A stretch of DNA of 22,591 nt from Nitrospirae bacterium CG1_02_44_142 (GCA_001871685.1 MNVK01000056.1:1-22591), one strand, 5' to 3'; shown: positions 13,798 to 21,341, numbered from the stretch's first letter. Translations and numbers: made by a program. Notes: generated by a model from the sequence alone, not told the origin.

Positions 13798-14315
13798 TTA
13801 ACTCCTCCGCTATTTTCCTGCGCTTCTTCCTCTGTCTTCCCCCTCAATCTGCGAACCGTATCAGGGTCTTTAAGCTTTAACAGCCCGTTAATGGTAGCCT
13901 CTGCGGTATTGTAAGGATTATGGCTGCCAATTGCCTTGGCAACGATATCCTGTATGCCGGCAACATCCATCACTGCCCTTACAGCGCCGCCTGCGATAAG
14001 TCCTGTGCCTTTAACTGCAGGATTCATAATAATATAACCGGAACCGAATCTGCCTGTTATCCTGTGGGGGATTGTCCCATCTTTCAAGGGGAATTTAACA
14101 AGAGATTTCTTTGCCTGTTCAACAGCCTTTCTTATTGCCTCAGGAACTTCTTTTGCCTTGCCTTTGCCGATGCCCACTATGCCGGCTCCATTTCCAACAG
14201 CAACCAGCGCAGCAAAAGAAAATCTTCTTCCGCCCTTCACAACCTTTGCAACTCTGTTTATAAATACAACCTTATCTTTTAGAGTCAGCCCTTCAGAATC
14301 AATTCTTTTCACCAT
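13794..14315 (-). CDS. rpsE: Ribosomal protein S5
   Basis: 30S protein at the mRNA entry and decoding region, affecting fidelity. The double-stranded RNA-binding fold begins LKDKVVFINRVAKVVKGGRR, and the central KGTGLIAGGAVRAVMDVAGI and SHNPYNTAEATINGL are diagnostic. The frame is open to a TTG at 14327. The ATG at 14313-14315 gives MVKRIDSEGL, and the next codon, GTG (14310-14312), fits better with the AGGGGGT site, which touches the ATG. The start is therefore uncertain by one to five codons. It ends in an ATGA overlap with rplO. Confidence 0.96.
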   Translation of the reverse strand: MVKRIDSEGLTLKDKVVFINRVAKVVKGGRRFSFAALVAVGNGAGIVGIGKGKAKEVPEAIRKAVEQAKKSLVKFPLKDGTIPHRITGRFGSGYIIMNPAVKGTGLIAGGAVRAVMDVAGIQDIVAKAIGSHNPYNTAEATINGLLKLKDPDTVRRLRGKTEEEAQENSGGVK

Positions 14316-14327
14316 ACCCCCTATCAA

Positions 14328-14391
14328 ATAAATTCAAAGTTCAAAATTAAAAATTCAAAGTTAATGCATTCCATAACTTTTATTTTAACTT
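14328..14391. repeat. AT-rich AAAGTT/AACTTT word repeat (rplR-rpsE gap)
   Basis: The gap consists of words like TTCAAAGTTCAAAATT, AAAAATTCAAAGTTAA and TTTTAACTTTCAAAAC. TTCAAAGTT occurs twice directly, and TTAACTTTCAAA lies in reverse orientation. No gene or binding site other than that of rpsE is visible. Confidence 0.5.
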
Positions 14392-14754
14392 TCAAAACTC
14401 AAGCCCGTTTTCTCTGGCAGCATCAGCTAAGGCCTTAACCCTGCCATGATAAAGATAGCCGCCCCTGTCAAAAACAACCCTCTTTATGCCCTTTGTCAAC
14501 GCCTTTTGGGCTATAAGTTCCCCGACCTGTTTGGCTGCGCCGATATTCCCCTTGCCTGACTTCTTATCTTTAAACTTCTTGTCAAGGCTTGATGCGGCAG
14601 CAATAGTGCTGCCCTTAAAATCATCTATAATCTGAGCATACATGTGTGACAGGCTCCTATAAACCGCCAGCCTTGGCCTTTCAGTTGTGCCCACAACTTT
14701 TTTCCTTATTCTTTCGTGCCGTCTTGTTCTTGCGTCCTTTATTTCTACTGCCAA
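14392..14754 (-). CDS. rplR: Ribosomal protein L18
   Basis: 5S rRNA-binding protein of the central protuberance, acting with L5 and L25. The 120 residues are standard: the basic N-terminus RTRRHERIRKKVVGTTERPR, AVYRSLSHMYAQIIDD, and the C-terminal VVFDRGGYLYHGRVKALADA segment with AARENGLEF end. The gaps on both sides hold repeats (14328-14391 and 14779-14832). Confidence 0.97.
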   Translation of the reverse strand: MAVEIKDARTRRHERIRKKVVGTTERPRLAVYRSLSHMYAQIIDDFKGSTIAAASSLDKKFKDKKSGKGNIGAAKQVGELIAQKALTKGIKRVVFDRGGYLYHGRVKALADAARENGLEF

Positions 14755-14778
14755 TTTAAAACCTCCATATTAGCTATT

Positions 14779-14832
14779 AGGTATCAGGTCTTAGGTTTTG
14801 ACTAATACCTGAAATCTGACACCTGAAACCTA
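14779..14832. repeat. TCAGGT/ACCTGA-word repeat, copy 3 (rplF-rplR gap)
   Basis: Begins with AGGTATCAGGT (14779-14789), identical to the first 11 bases of the copy at 10930. It continues with CTTAGGTTTTGACTAATACC, TGAAATCTGACACCTGAAACC in mostly inverted words, and its far end runs into the rplF stop codon. The arms are less perfect than in copy 2. Confidence 0.8.
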
Positions 14833-15372
14833 TTTCTTCCCTGCCTTGCCTACCTTAAGCTTCAATCTCTGACCCGCGTATCTTATCCCCTTGCCTTTAT
14901 AAATATCAGGCGGCCGCAGCGCCCTTAGATCCGCTCTAATCTGTCCAATCTGCTGCTTGTCAATTCCAGTCAATGTAATCTGGGTCTGTTTCTGGTCTAT
15001 GGCAGCTTTAACCCCTGCCGGAAGCTCAAACTCTACCGGATGAGAATATCCGAGAGTAAGCAGAAGTTTACTGCCCTGAACCTGCGCCCTATAACCTGTG
15101 CCCGTAATTTCAAGCGCTCTCTGGTAACCTGATGAAACCCCTAATATCATATTTGCTATAAGACTCCTTGTAAGCCCGTGCAATGCCCGGATATCCTTAG
15201 TTTCCCCTGTTCTTTCAACCGCTACTTTCCCTTCAGCAACGGCAACCCGCACTCCAGAGGGGAACCCGGATGAAATCTCGCCTTTTGGTCCTTTGACCTT
15301 AACAGTTGAGCCTTCGATTTTTATATCTACACCTTTTGGTATATCTATCGGTTTTTTGCCAATTCTCGACAT
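14830..15372 (-). CDS. rplF: Ribosomal protein L6
   Basis: 50S protein near the sarcin-ricin loop and factor-binding site. The 180 residues start MSRIGKKPIDIPKGVDIKIE. The C-terminal signature RPPDIYKGKGIRYAGQRLKL is present, completing the two L6 domains. It lies between rpsH and rplR, and the 93-base gap to rpsH is a word repeat (15388-15458). Confidence 0.97.
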   Translation of the reverse strand: MSRIGKKPIDIPKGVDIKIEGSTVKVKGPKGEISSGFPSGVRVAVAEGKVAVERTGETKDIRALHGLTRSLIANMILGVSSGYQRALEITGTGYRAQVQGSKLLLTLGYSHPVEFELPAGVKAAIDQKQTQITLTGIDKQQIGQIRADLRALRPPDIYKGKGIRYAGQRLKLKVGKAGKK

Positions 15373-15387
15373 CTATTTCCCCTTTAA

Positions 15388-15458
15388 TAGTTTAAAAGTT
15401 AAAAGTGTAAAGTTGAAAGTTTTTTAACTCTTAACTCATAACTTCTAACTCTCAACTT
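15388..15458. repeat. AAAAGTT/AACT-word inverted repeat (rpsH-rplF gap)
   Basis: The left half reads TTTAAAAGTTAAAAGTGTAA then AGTTGAAAGTT. The right half reads AACTCTTAACTCATAACTTC then TAACTCTCAACTT. The halves are imperfect reverse complements, built from 7-8-base words, and can form a long AT-rich hairpin in the ribosomal transcript. Confidence 0.65.
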
Positions 15459-15465
15459 ATTTTTA

Positions 15466-15858
15466 TTACCACACATAACAAATAACCTCTCCGCCAACGC
15501 CCTCACGGCGGCAGGTGTCGTCAGTCACAATTCCTTTTTGCGTTGTAAGTATAGCTATACCTATCCCGCCCATAACCTTTGGAATCTTCTTGCCGCTGAC
15601 ATAAACCCTGCGTCCCGGTTTACTTATACGTTTTAAGCCGGATATAATATTGTTCCCGTCAATATATTTAAGCGTAATCCTCAAAATGCCCTGTTTCTCA
15701 TCTTTTAAGATTTTATATGCCTTTATGAATCCCTCTTCCTTCAGGATTTTCACTATCTCAAGCTTAAGCTTAGCGGCAGGAATATCAACTTTTTCCCCCC
15801 GGGCAGTAATCGCATTTCTAATTCTTGTAAGCATATCCGCTATTGGATCAGTCGTCAT
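15466..15858 (-). CDS. rpsH: Ribosomal protein S8
   Basis: Central 16S rRNA-binding protein, and in E. coli the repressor of the spc operon. The 130 residues carry MTTDPIADMLTRIRNAITAR at the start and VYVSGKKIPKVMGGIGIAIL then TQKGIVTD in the C-terminal RNA-binding domain, ending GGEVICYVW. I could not identify an S8-binding mimic in the leader of rplE, which here overlaps rplX. Confidence 0.97.
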   Translation of the reverse strand: MTTDPIADMLTRIRNAITARGEKVDIPAAKLKLEIVKILKEEGFIKAYKILKDEKQGILRITLKYIDGNNIISGLKRISKPGRRVYVSGKKIPKVMGGIGIAILTTQKGIVTDDTCRREGVGGEVICYVW

Positions 15859-15870
15859 TTTTTCACCTCT

Positions 15871-16056
15871 TTACCAGCTTGATTTTGTTACGCCTGGCAG
15901 CTGCCCTTTGAGGGCAAGGCTCCTGAAACATATCCTGCACATTCCAAAATCTCTCAGAAAGGCCCTCGGCCTTCCACAGATTCTACACCTGTTATATGCC
16001 CTTACCTTAAACTTAGGCGGCCTCTTTCCCTTTTCTATCAAACAAGTCTTAGCCAT
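15871..16056 (-). CDS. rpsZ: Ribosomal protein S14, type Z (zinc-binding)
   Basis: 30S head protein in its short, zinc-binding form: 61 residues with C24-x2-C27 (NRCRICGRP) and C40-x2-C43 (GMCRICFRS), ending GQLPGVTKSSW. The long zinc-free form of about 100 residues (rpsN) is not in the window. It sits between rplE (3-base gap) and rpsH (12-base gap), the usual place. Confidence 0.97.
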   Translation of the reverse strand: MAKTCLIEKGKRPPKFKVRAYNRCRICGRPRAFLRDFGMCRICFRSLALKGQLPGVTKSSW

Positions 16057-16059
16057 AGA

Positions 16060-16659
16060 TTACCCCTTTTTCTCACCTTCGCTTTTTAACTTTTCTTTCC
16101 TGAACGGCATTCCTATATGGGTCAGCAATGCCTTGCTTTCCTTGTCAGTTTTAGCAGTTGTACATATTGTGACGTCAAGCCCATGCACAGAGTCAACCTT
16201 GTCATATTCTATCTCAGGAAAGATAAACTGCTCCTTTATACCGATAGAGTAGTTGCCCCTTCCATCAAAAGACTTTGCTGAAATGCCTTTGAAGTCCCTA
16301 ACCCTCGGCAGCGCAAGGCTTATAAATCTATCCAGAAATTCATACATCACATTGCCCCTTAATGTAACCTTGCAGCCTATAGGCACTCCCTGCCTGAGTT
16401 TAAAAGTAGCAATTGACTTCTTGGCTTTGGTAATAACTGCCTTCTGCCCTGTAATAATGCCAAGTTCTTTCTGAGCAGCCTCAAGCAATTTAATATTTTG
16501 AATAGCCTCGCCAAGCCCTACATTAAGAACAACCTTCTCAATCTTTGGAACCTGCATAACATTTTTATACGCAAATTCCTTCATAAGAGCAGGAAGTATC
16601 TCTTTTGAATATTTCGTCTTTAATCTTGGAATCGTTACTGGTCTATTGGTTCTTTGCAT
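16060..16659 (-). CDS. rplE: Ribosomal protein L5, with N-terminal extension
   Basis: 5S rRNA-binding protein of the central protuberance that also touches P-site tRNA. The family core begins LKTKYSKEILPALMKEFAYK and NVMQVPKIEKVVLNVGLGEA, with FDGRGNYSIGIKEQFIFPE later. At 199 residues it exceeds the usual 179. About 13 extra residues (MQRTNRPVTIPR) precede the core and a short KSEGEKKG tail follows. The ATG lies 25 bases inside rplX with only a weak GGGTG-like site. No ATG, GTG or TTG occurs between it and the core, so a shorter form would need an ATT start. Confidence 0.95.
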   Translation of the reverse strand: MQRTNRPVTIPRLKTKYSKEILPALMKEFAYKNVMQVPKIEKVVLNVGLGEAIQNIKLLEAAQKELGIITGQKAVITKAKKSIATFKLRQGVPIGCKVTLRGNVMYEFLDRFISLALPRVRDFKGISAKSFDGRGNYSIGIKEQFIFPEIEYDKVDSVHGLDVTICTTAKTDKESKALLTHIGMPFRKEKLKSEGEKKG

Positions 16660-16955
16660 TTTTTACACACCCGTAATTTTTTACCGTCATCAAAAGTCAT
16701 ATTTGCAATTTTTGCAGGCTTGCTGCACCTCGGGCAGATAAGCATAACATTTGATATATGAAGAGGAGACTCCTTTTCAATAATCCCGCCCTGCGTATAC
16801 TTTTTACTCGGCTTCATATGCTTTTTTATAATATTTGCCCTCTCTACTATAAGCGCATTCTTTGCCGGCATAACTGAAAGCACGCGCCCTTGCTTGCCTT
16901 TTCCCTTGCCGGTTACAACTAAAACCGTATCGTTTTTCTTAATATTAAATCCCAT
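16635..16955 (-). CDS. rplX: Ribosomal protein L24, zinc-ribbon form
   Basis: Assembly-initiating 50S protein near the exit tunnel. The KOW motif is near the N-terminus (DTVLVVTGKGKGKQGRVLSV, residues 9-28), and GGIIEKESPLHISNVML precedes the C-terminal part. Two CxxC pairs, C74/C77 (CPRCSKP) and C97/C100 (CKKCKEP), form a zinc ribbon that E. coli and B. subtilis L24 lack but that other lineages have. The last 25 bases overlap the start of rplE. Confidence 0.96.
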   Translation of the reverse strand: MGFNIKKNDTVLVVTGKGKGKQGRVLSVMPAKNALIVERANIIKKHMKPSKKYTQGGIIEKESPLHISNVMLICPRCSKPAKIANMTFDDGKKLRVCKKCKEPIDQ

Positions 16956-16958
16956 TAT

Positions 16959-17327
16959 TTACAGCACCTCCGGCGCCAGTGATATTATCTTCATAAACTC
17001 TTTCCATCTCAGTTCTCTCGCAACAGGGCCAAATATCCTTGTGCCTACAGGCTCTCCCTGCGCATCTATCAGCACAACCGCATTCTGGTCAAACCTTATG
17101 TAGGAACCGTCTGCTCTCCTCTGCTCCTTCTTTGTCCTTACCACAACAGCCTTTGCCTTTGCGCCTTTCTTGACGTTAGCTTCAGGGATAGCCTCCTGAA
17201 CACTGACGACGATTACATCTCCAAGCCGCGCATATCTTCTGCGCATGCCGCCAAGCACTTTTATGCACCGAACTCTCTTGGCGCCTGAATTATCCGCCAC
17301 TTCCAATATGCTCCTGTCTTGAATCAT
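16959..17327 (-). CDS. rplN: Ribosomal protein L14
   Basis: 50S interface protein forming bridges to 16S rRNA. The 122 residues match the very conserved family exactly: MIQDRSILEVADNSGAKRVR, GGMRRRYARLGDVIVVSVQEAIP, and RIFGPVARELRWKEFMKIIS before LAPEVL. It sits 13 bases after rpsQ and 3 bases before rplX. Confidence 0.98.
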   Translation of the reverse strand: MIQDRSILEVADNSGAKRVRCIKVLGGMRRRYARLGDVIVVSVQEAIPEANVKKGAKAKAVVVRTKKEQRRADGSYIRFDQNAVVLIDAQGEPVGTRIFGPVARELRWKEFMKIISLAPEVL

Positions 17328-17340
17328 TCCCTATCGCTCC

Positions 17341-17583
17341 TTATGCCTTTCCCAGTATGCTTAAAACGGTCAACCTCTTATCTTTGCTGCGCGGCCGCGT
17401 CTCGGTTACAGAAACTATGTCCCCTACCTTGCACTTGTTTTCTTCATCATGCACTTTAAACCTGGCAACCTTCTTAACTACCTTTTTAAAAACAGGATGC
17501 TGAACATGCCTTGTAACAGCAATCACAACAGTTTTATCCATCTTATCGCTAACAACCTCGCCTGTGTAAATCTTTCCCGCCAT
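17341..17583 (-). CDS. rpsQ: Ribosomal protein S17
   Basis: 30S primary-binding protein with an OB fold. The 80 residues include GEVVSDKMDKTVVIAVTRHV, KFKVHDEENKC-like VARFKVHDEENKCKVGDIV and the signature VTETRPRSKDKRLTV. It stands between rpmC and rplN with 13-base gaps on both sides. Confidence 0.97.
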   Translation of the reverse strand: MAGKIYTGEVVSDKMDKTVVIAVTRHVQHPVFKKVVKKVARFKVHDEENKCKVGDIVSVTETRPRSKDKRLTVLSILGKA

Positions 17584-17596
17584 TTCGCCCTCTTTT

Positions 17597-17794
17597 TTAA
17601 CTTTTAATTTTTAATTTCTCGCTTGCTATTGTCAAAACCCTTGCTATACCTTTTTTCAGTGTGTTTATCCGCTTAGGATTCTCTACCTCACCCGTAGCAA
17701 GCCGGAACTTGAGGTTAAACAATTCTTTTCTCATGTCCTGTTCTTTTTGTTTCAACTCTTCTATTGTTAATGCCCTTAACTCCGAGGATTTCAT
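17597..17794 (-). CDS. rpmC: Ribosomal protein L29
   Basis: Small 50S protein at the tunnel exit where it forms part of the trigger-factor and SRP docking site. The 65 residues form two helices: MKSSELRALTIEELKQKEQD and the LFNLKFRLATGEVENPKRIN signature, ending KLKIKS. The start overlaps the rplP stop as ATGA. Confidence 0.96.
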   Translation of the reverse strand: MKSSELRALTIEELKQKEQDMRKELFNLKFRLATGEVENPKRINTLKKGIARVLTIASEKLKIKS

Positions 17795-18210
17795 GCTGCC
17801 GCGTCCTCCCTCTTTACAAACCTCGTGGCAATCGGGAGCTTATAAGACGCAAGGTTAAACGCTTCCTTCGCTATCTCCTCTGTAACCCCGGCGACTTCAT
17901 AGAGAACCCGGCCCGGCTTTACAACAGCAACCCAGTATTCCAGATTACCTTTACCCTTACCCATTCTTGTTTCAGCAGGTTTTTTCGTTATGGGCTTGTC
18001 GGGAAATACTCTTATCCAGAGCTTACAGCCCCTCTTGGCATGTCTTGTTATTGCTATCCTTGCCGCCTCAATCTGTCTGCTTGATACCCAGCCCGGCTCC
18101 ATTGCCTTAAGCCCGTATTCTCCAAAAGAAACACTTGACCCTTTATACGCCTTGCCGTTCATGTTGCCCTTTTGCATTTTTCTGAACTTGACTTTCTTCG
18201 GCATCAGCAT
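17791..18210 (-). CDS. rplP: Ribosomal protein L16
   Basis: 50S protein contacting A-site tRNA and needed for late assembly. The 139 residues carry MPKKVKFRKMQKGNMNGKAY after a two-residue extension (ML), then ITRHAKRGCKLWIRVFPDKP and the RMGKGKGNLEYWVAVVKPGR signature. Two in-frame ATG codons compete (18208-18210 and 18202-18204). GGAG stands six bases before the first, so I kept it. It ends in ATGA with rpmC and starts three bases after rpsC. Confidence 0.97.
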   Translation of the reverse strand: MLMPKKVKFRKMQKGNMNGKAYKGSSVSFGEYGLKAMEPGWVSSRQIEAARIAITRHAKRGCKLWIRVFPDKPITKKPAETRMGKGKGNLEYWVAVVKPGRVLYEVAGVTEEIAKEAFNLASYKLPIATRFVKREDAAA

Positions 18211-18213
18211 GGC

Positions 18214-18861
18214 TTACTCCACCCCCGTGTGCGCCTCTGGGAGCACATCGCCGTTATATATCCAAACCTTAACTCCTATTTTCCCGTACGTTGTCATTGC
18301 CTCCGAGGATCCATAGTCTATGTCCGCCCTGAAGGTGTGAAGCGGAACCCTGCCTTCCCTATACCACTCACTTCTTGAGATTTCAGCTCCGGCAAGTCTG
18401 CCTGCGCATGCAACCTTAACGCCAAGCGCTCCGAATCTCCGCGCCGAGATAACTGCCTTCTTCATCGCCCTTCTGAATGCAATCCTCTTTTCAAGCTGCA
18501 GCGCTATATTCTCAGCAACAAGCTGCGCATCAACCTCAGGTTTTCTTATCTCCTTTATATCTATTGCAATCTGTTTCCCTGTCATCGTCTCAATATCCTT
18601 CCTCAGCTTCTCAACCTCAGCGCCTTTTTTACCTATAATGATTCCTGGTCTGGCCGTATGAATAATTATCCTGGCCTTCTGTCCTGCCCTTTCAATTTCA
18701 ACACGTGAAACACCTGCGTGGAACAACTTACTTTTAATTATCTTTCTTATAGAGATATCTTCATTCAACTGGCCCGCATATCCCCGTTTAATATACCACC
18801 GTGAATCCCACGACCTTGTTATCCCAAGCCTGATTCCTATCGGATGCGTCTTCTGCCCCAA
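18214..18861 (-). CDS. rpsC: Ribosomal protein S3
   Basis: 30S protein at the mRNA entry channel with helicase-like activity. The 215 residues start MGQKTHPIGIRLGITRSWDS. A KH domain with the loop G77-K-K-G80 (RPGIIIGKKGAEVEKL) follows, and the C-terminal S3 domain includes VACAGRLAGAEISRSEWYRE and GRVPLHTFRADIDYG. The 103-base gap to rplV contains an inverted word repeat. Confidence 0.97.
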   Translation of the reverse strand: MGQKTHPIGIRLGITRSWDSRWYIKRGYAGQLNEDISIRKIIKSKLFHAGVSRVEIERAGQKARIIIHTARPGIIIGKKGAEVEKLRKDIETMTGKQIAIDIKEIRKPEVDAQLVAENIALQLEKRIAFRRAMKKAVISARRFGALGVKVACAGRLAGAEISRSEWYREGRVPLHTFRADIDYGSSEAMTTYGKIGVKVWIYNGDVLPEAHTGVE

Positions 18862-18881
18862 AATTACCTCCAGTTATGATT

Positions 18882-18955
18882 GGTAAATCGGTGAATGGGT
18901 GAATAGGTAAATAGTCTTTTTCGATTCACCGATTCACCGAATAGCGATTCACCGT
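18882..18955. repeat. GGTGAAT/ATTCACC-word inverted repeat (rplV-rpsC gap)
   Basis: The left side has CGGTGAAT (18889-18896) and GGGTGAAT. The right side has ATTCACCG three times (18924-18931, 18932-18939, 18947-18954). Any of the three right copies can pair with the left word, giving alternative hairpins. A short relative, CCCATTCACCCATTCACCA, is at 21982-22000. Confidence 0.8.
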
Positions 18956-18964
18956 AATAGTTTT

Positions 18965-19303
18965 TCATTTTGAATTTTCTTCTGTTAAAACTACTGTTAT
19001 ATGGCTCATCCTTTTCCTGATAATATTCGCCCTTCCCATTGACCTTTGCTCAACTCTCTTCAATGAAGGTCCCTGATTTACAAATGCCTTAACGCTCATG
19101 TCCTCAGGATTAACCGCCTTCTTCTGCTCCGCATTTGCCATAGCAGACTTTAATATCTTTTCCACTATATCTGCGCCTCTGTAAGGCATAAACCTCAGGG
19201 CAATAAGCGCATCCCCTGCCTTTTTCCCCTTGATAAGGTCCACAACCCTGCGAACTTTTCTCGGTGTTATCCTCGCAAATTTTAATATAGCCATTGCTTC
19301 CAT
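18965..19303 (-). CDS. rplV: Ribosomal protein L22
   Basis: 50S protein whose beta hairpin lines the exit tunnel. The 112 residues start MEAMAILKFARITPRKVRRV and the hairpin and C-terminus show VNQGPSLKRVEQRSMGRANI with RKRMSHITVVLTE. It follows rpsS by two bases. Confidence 0.97.
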   Translation of the reverse strand: MEAMAILKFARITPRKVRRVVDLIKGKKAGDALIALRFMPYRGADIVEKILKSAMANAEQKKAVNPEDMSVKAFVNQGPSLKRVEQRSMGRANIIRKRMSHITVVLTEENSK

Positions 19304-19305
19304 AG

Positions 19306-19605
19306 TTACCTTTTTTCTCCGGGCGCCTTAGCGGGCGCCGTCTTTTCAGCCCTTGAATGCCCTTTAAAAGTACGCGTCGGCGAAAACTCGCCAAGTTTAT
19401 GCCCCACCATATTCTCAGTTACGTAAACAGGTATGAATTTCCTGCCGTTATGAACAGCAAATGTATATCCTATAAAGTCAGGCACTACCGTAGAACGCCT
19501 GGACCAGGTCTTTATAATCTTTTTCTCTCCGCTTTCAACCATAGCCACTACTTTTTTCATCAATTTCTCGTCAACAAATGGTCCTTTTTTCAATGAACGC
19601 GGCAA
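19306..19605 (-). CDS. rpsS: Ribosomal protein S19
   Basis: 30S head protein partnering with S13. The 99 residues include MPRSLKKGPFVDEKLMKKV, IKTWSRRSTVVPDFIGYTFA and VTENMVGHKLGEFSPTRTFK. A slightly long tail (SRAEKTAPAKAPGEKR) takes it past the usual 91-95. It starts one base after rplB ends. Confidence 0.97.
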   Translation of the reverse strand: MPRSLKKGPFVDEKLMKKVVAMVESGEKKIIKTWSRRSTVVPDFIGYTFAVHNGRKFIPVYVTENMVGHKLGEFSPTRTFKGHSRAEKTAPAKAPGEKR

Positions 19606-19606
19606 T

Positions 19607-20425
19607 TTATTTCCTCCTCTTCACAATAAGATTATCAGTTCTCTTGTTATGCCTTGTCTTGACGCCTTCCGGCTTGCCCCATGGCGAGCACGGAGGGCGG
19701 CCGCCTGAACTTTTTCCTTCTCCACCGCCCAGCGGATGGTCTACGGGATTCATTGCAACGCCTCTTACATGAGGACGCTTACCCAGCCATCTTACCCTTC
19801 CTGCCTTGCCGTAAGAAATATTTTCATGTTCAATATTGCTGACCTGTCCTATCGTAGCCATGCAGTTTGAAGGAACAAGCCTTACCTCGCCGGAAGAAAG
19901 TTTTATCTGAGCATACTTTTCATCTTTAGCTACAAGCTGCACAGATGCTCCTGCGCTCCTCGCGAGCCTTGCTCCCTGCCCTGCCCTAATCTCAATGTTA
20001 TGTATGAACGAACCCAGAGGTATCTCGCTTAAAGGCAGCGCATTGCCAACCTTAATCTCCGCTCCCTTGCCTGAAACCACTTCATCTCCCGCCTGAAGTA
20101 AAGCAGGGGCAATGATGTACCGCCTGTCGCCATCTCTGTATTTAAGCAGAGCAATCCTTGCCGACCTGTTTGGGTCATATTCTATAGTCTCTACTCTTGC
20201 AGGAACGCCAGACTTATCCCTTTTGAAATCAATCAGCCTATATGCCCTTTTATCTCCTCCGCCGCGCTGCCATGCGGTAACACGGCCAGTGTTATTTCTG
20301 CCGCCTGTCTTTCTTAAAGACCTGACCAGAGGTTCGTGCGGCCTGTCCGCAGTTAATTCGCTGAAATCAGAAACCGACTGAAATCTTCTGCCGGGCGAAG
20401 TCGGATTATATTTTTTTATTCCCAT
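19607..20425 (-). CDS. rplB: Ribosomal protein L2
   Basis: Large, highly conserved 50S protein close to the peptidyl transferase centre and needed for subunit joining. The 272 residues begin MGIKKYNPTSPGRRFQSVSD and carry the diagnostic GVAMNPVDHPLGGGEGKSSG stretch with its conserved histidine. After it comes GGRPPCSPWGKPEGVKTRHN, where many homologues have GGRHP. The ATG and the rplW stop share one base (TAATG), so translation is coupled. Confidence 0.98.
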   Translation of the reverse strand: MGIKKYNPTSPGRRFQSVSDFSELTADRPHEPLVRSLRKTGGRNNTGRVTAWQRGGGDKRAYRLIDFKRDKSGVPARVETIEYDPNRSARIALLKYRDGDRRYIIAPALLQAGDEVVSGKGAEIKVGNALPLSEIPLGSFIHNIEIRAGQGARLARSAGASVQLVAKDEKYAQIKLSSGEVRLVPSNCMATIGQVSNIEHENISYGKAGRVRWLGKRPHVRGVAMNPVDHPLGGGEGKSSGGRPPCSPWGKPEGVKTRHNKRTDNLIVKRRK

Positions 20426-20715
20426 TATGAACCCTCAATAAAATCAAGTTTTTCACCCTTCTTAAGGGTAACTATTGCCTTTTTCCTGTTAGACCTTCTG
20501 CCAATTGATTTGCCTTGCCGCTTCCATTTTCCCTCAGCATTTATAGTGGCAACCTTCTCTACCTTAACCTTAAAAATCTCCTCTACAGCCTTCCTTACCT
20601 CAAGTTTGTTTGCATCCTTTGCAACCTCAACAAGTATCTTATTTTGCGACTCCTTAAGATTGCTGCCCTTTTCAGTAAAAAGCGGTTTTTTAATAACAGA
20701 ATAAATGCTTCTCAT
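20425..20715 (-). CDS. rplW: Ribosomal protein L23
   Basis: 50S tunnel-exit protein, the main docking site for trigger factor and SRP. The 96 residues include IYSVIKKPLFTEKGSNLKES, the IKV-type EIFKVKVEKVATINAEGKWK and IGRRSNRKKAIVTLKKGEKL. It overlaps rplD by ATGA and rplB by one base. Confidence 0.97.
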   Translation of the reverse strand: MRSIYSVIKKPLFTEKGSNLKESQNKILVEVAKDANKLEVRKAVEEIFKVKVEKVATINAEGKWKRQGKSIGRRSNRKKAIVTLKKGEKLDFIEGS

Positions 20716-21341
20716 GCTGTCTCAGTCCCCTTAATGCCGGCAACCGCTCCTTTTGTAATAAGCAGCCTGCTATGAGCAATTACAGTATAAGCATTCAGGT
20801 CTGATGCACAGGCTACATGAACGCCGGCAATATTTCTTGCTGAAAGCTTTATGTTTTTATTATTTTCCGGGAGCACTATAAGTAGGCTTTGCCCCTCAAA
20901 TCCAAGGGTTTTTATTATAGCCGCCATATCTTTCGTTGAAGGCTTACTGATTGAGAGGTCATCTATCAACATAATTTCTCCATCTGCAAGTTTTGCAGAA
21001 AGTGCATTTTTTAATGCCAGATGCTTAACCTTGCGGGGAATACTGTAAGAGTAATCCCTGGGCTGCGGCCCAAATGCTGTTCCGCCGCTCCTCCACAAAG
21101 GAGACCTGCTGCTCCCTGCACGCGCCCTGCCTGTATGTTTTTGCTTCCATGGTTTTCTGCCTCCGCCGCTCACCAGCCCCTTGGTCTTTGTAGCATGAGT
21201 CCCCTGCCTCTGATTGGCAAGAAAGTTTACCACAGAATCATGCATTACACCTTCGCTTGCCTTGATGCCGAATATCTCATCAGGGAGATTAATCTTGCCT
21301 GCTTTTTTATTATTTCTGTCTTTTATCTCAATCTCTGGCAT
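20712..21341 (-). CDS. rplD: Ribosomal protein L4
   Basis: 50S protein with a loop lining the exit tunnel; in E. coli it also represses the S10 operon. The 209 residues contain the conserved loop GTHATKTKGLVSGGGRKPWK followed by QKHTGRARAGSSRSPLWRSG and GGTAFGPQPRDYSYSIPRKV. The C-terminal Rossmann-like domain follows. It begins one base after rplC stops and ends in ATGA with rplW. Confidence 0.97.
   Translation of the reverse strand: MPEIEIKDRNNKKAGKINLPDEIFGIKASEGVMHDSVVNFLANQRQGTHATKTKGLVSGGGRKPWKQKHTGRARAGSSRSPLWRSGGTAFGPQPRDYSYSIPRKVKHLALKNALSAKLADGEIMLIDDLSISKPSTKDMAAIIKTLGFEGQSLLIVLPENNKNIKLSARNIAGVHVACASDLNAYTVIAHSRLLITKGAVAGIKGTETA

Noticed and set aside
15650..16252. Plus-strand open frame of 200 codons opposite rpsH, rpsZ and rplE
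   Set aside because: It covers three well-recognised ribosomal genes on the other strand and encodes a hydrophobic, low-complexity product typical of antisense frames.
16060..16700. S8-binding autoregulatory site near rplE, as in the E. coli spc operon
   Set aside because: The region is coding (rplX-rplE overlap), and I could not find the bulged helix expected for an S8 target by eye.
18882..18955. Possible CRISPR-like array from repeated ATTCACCG words
   Set aside because: The units are only 8 bases long, irregularly spaced and inverted, without spacers of constant length and without cas genes.
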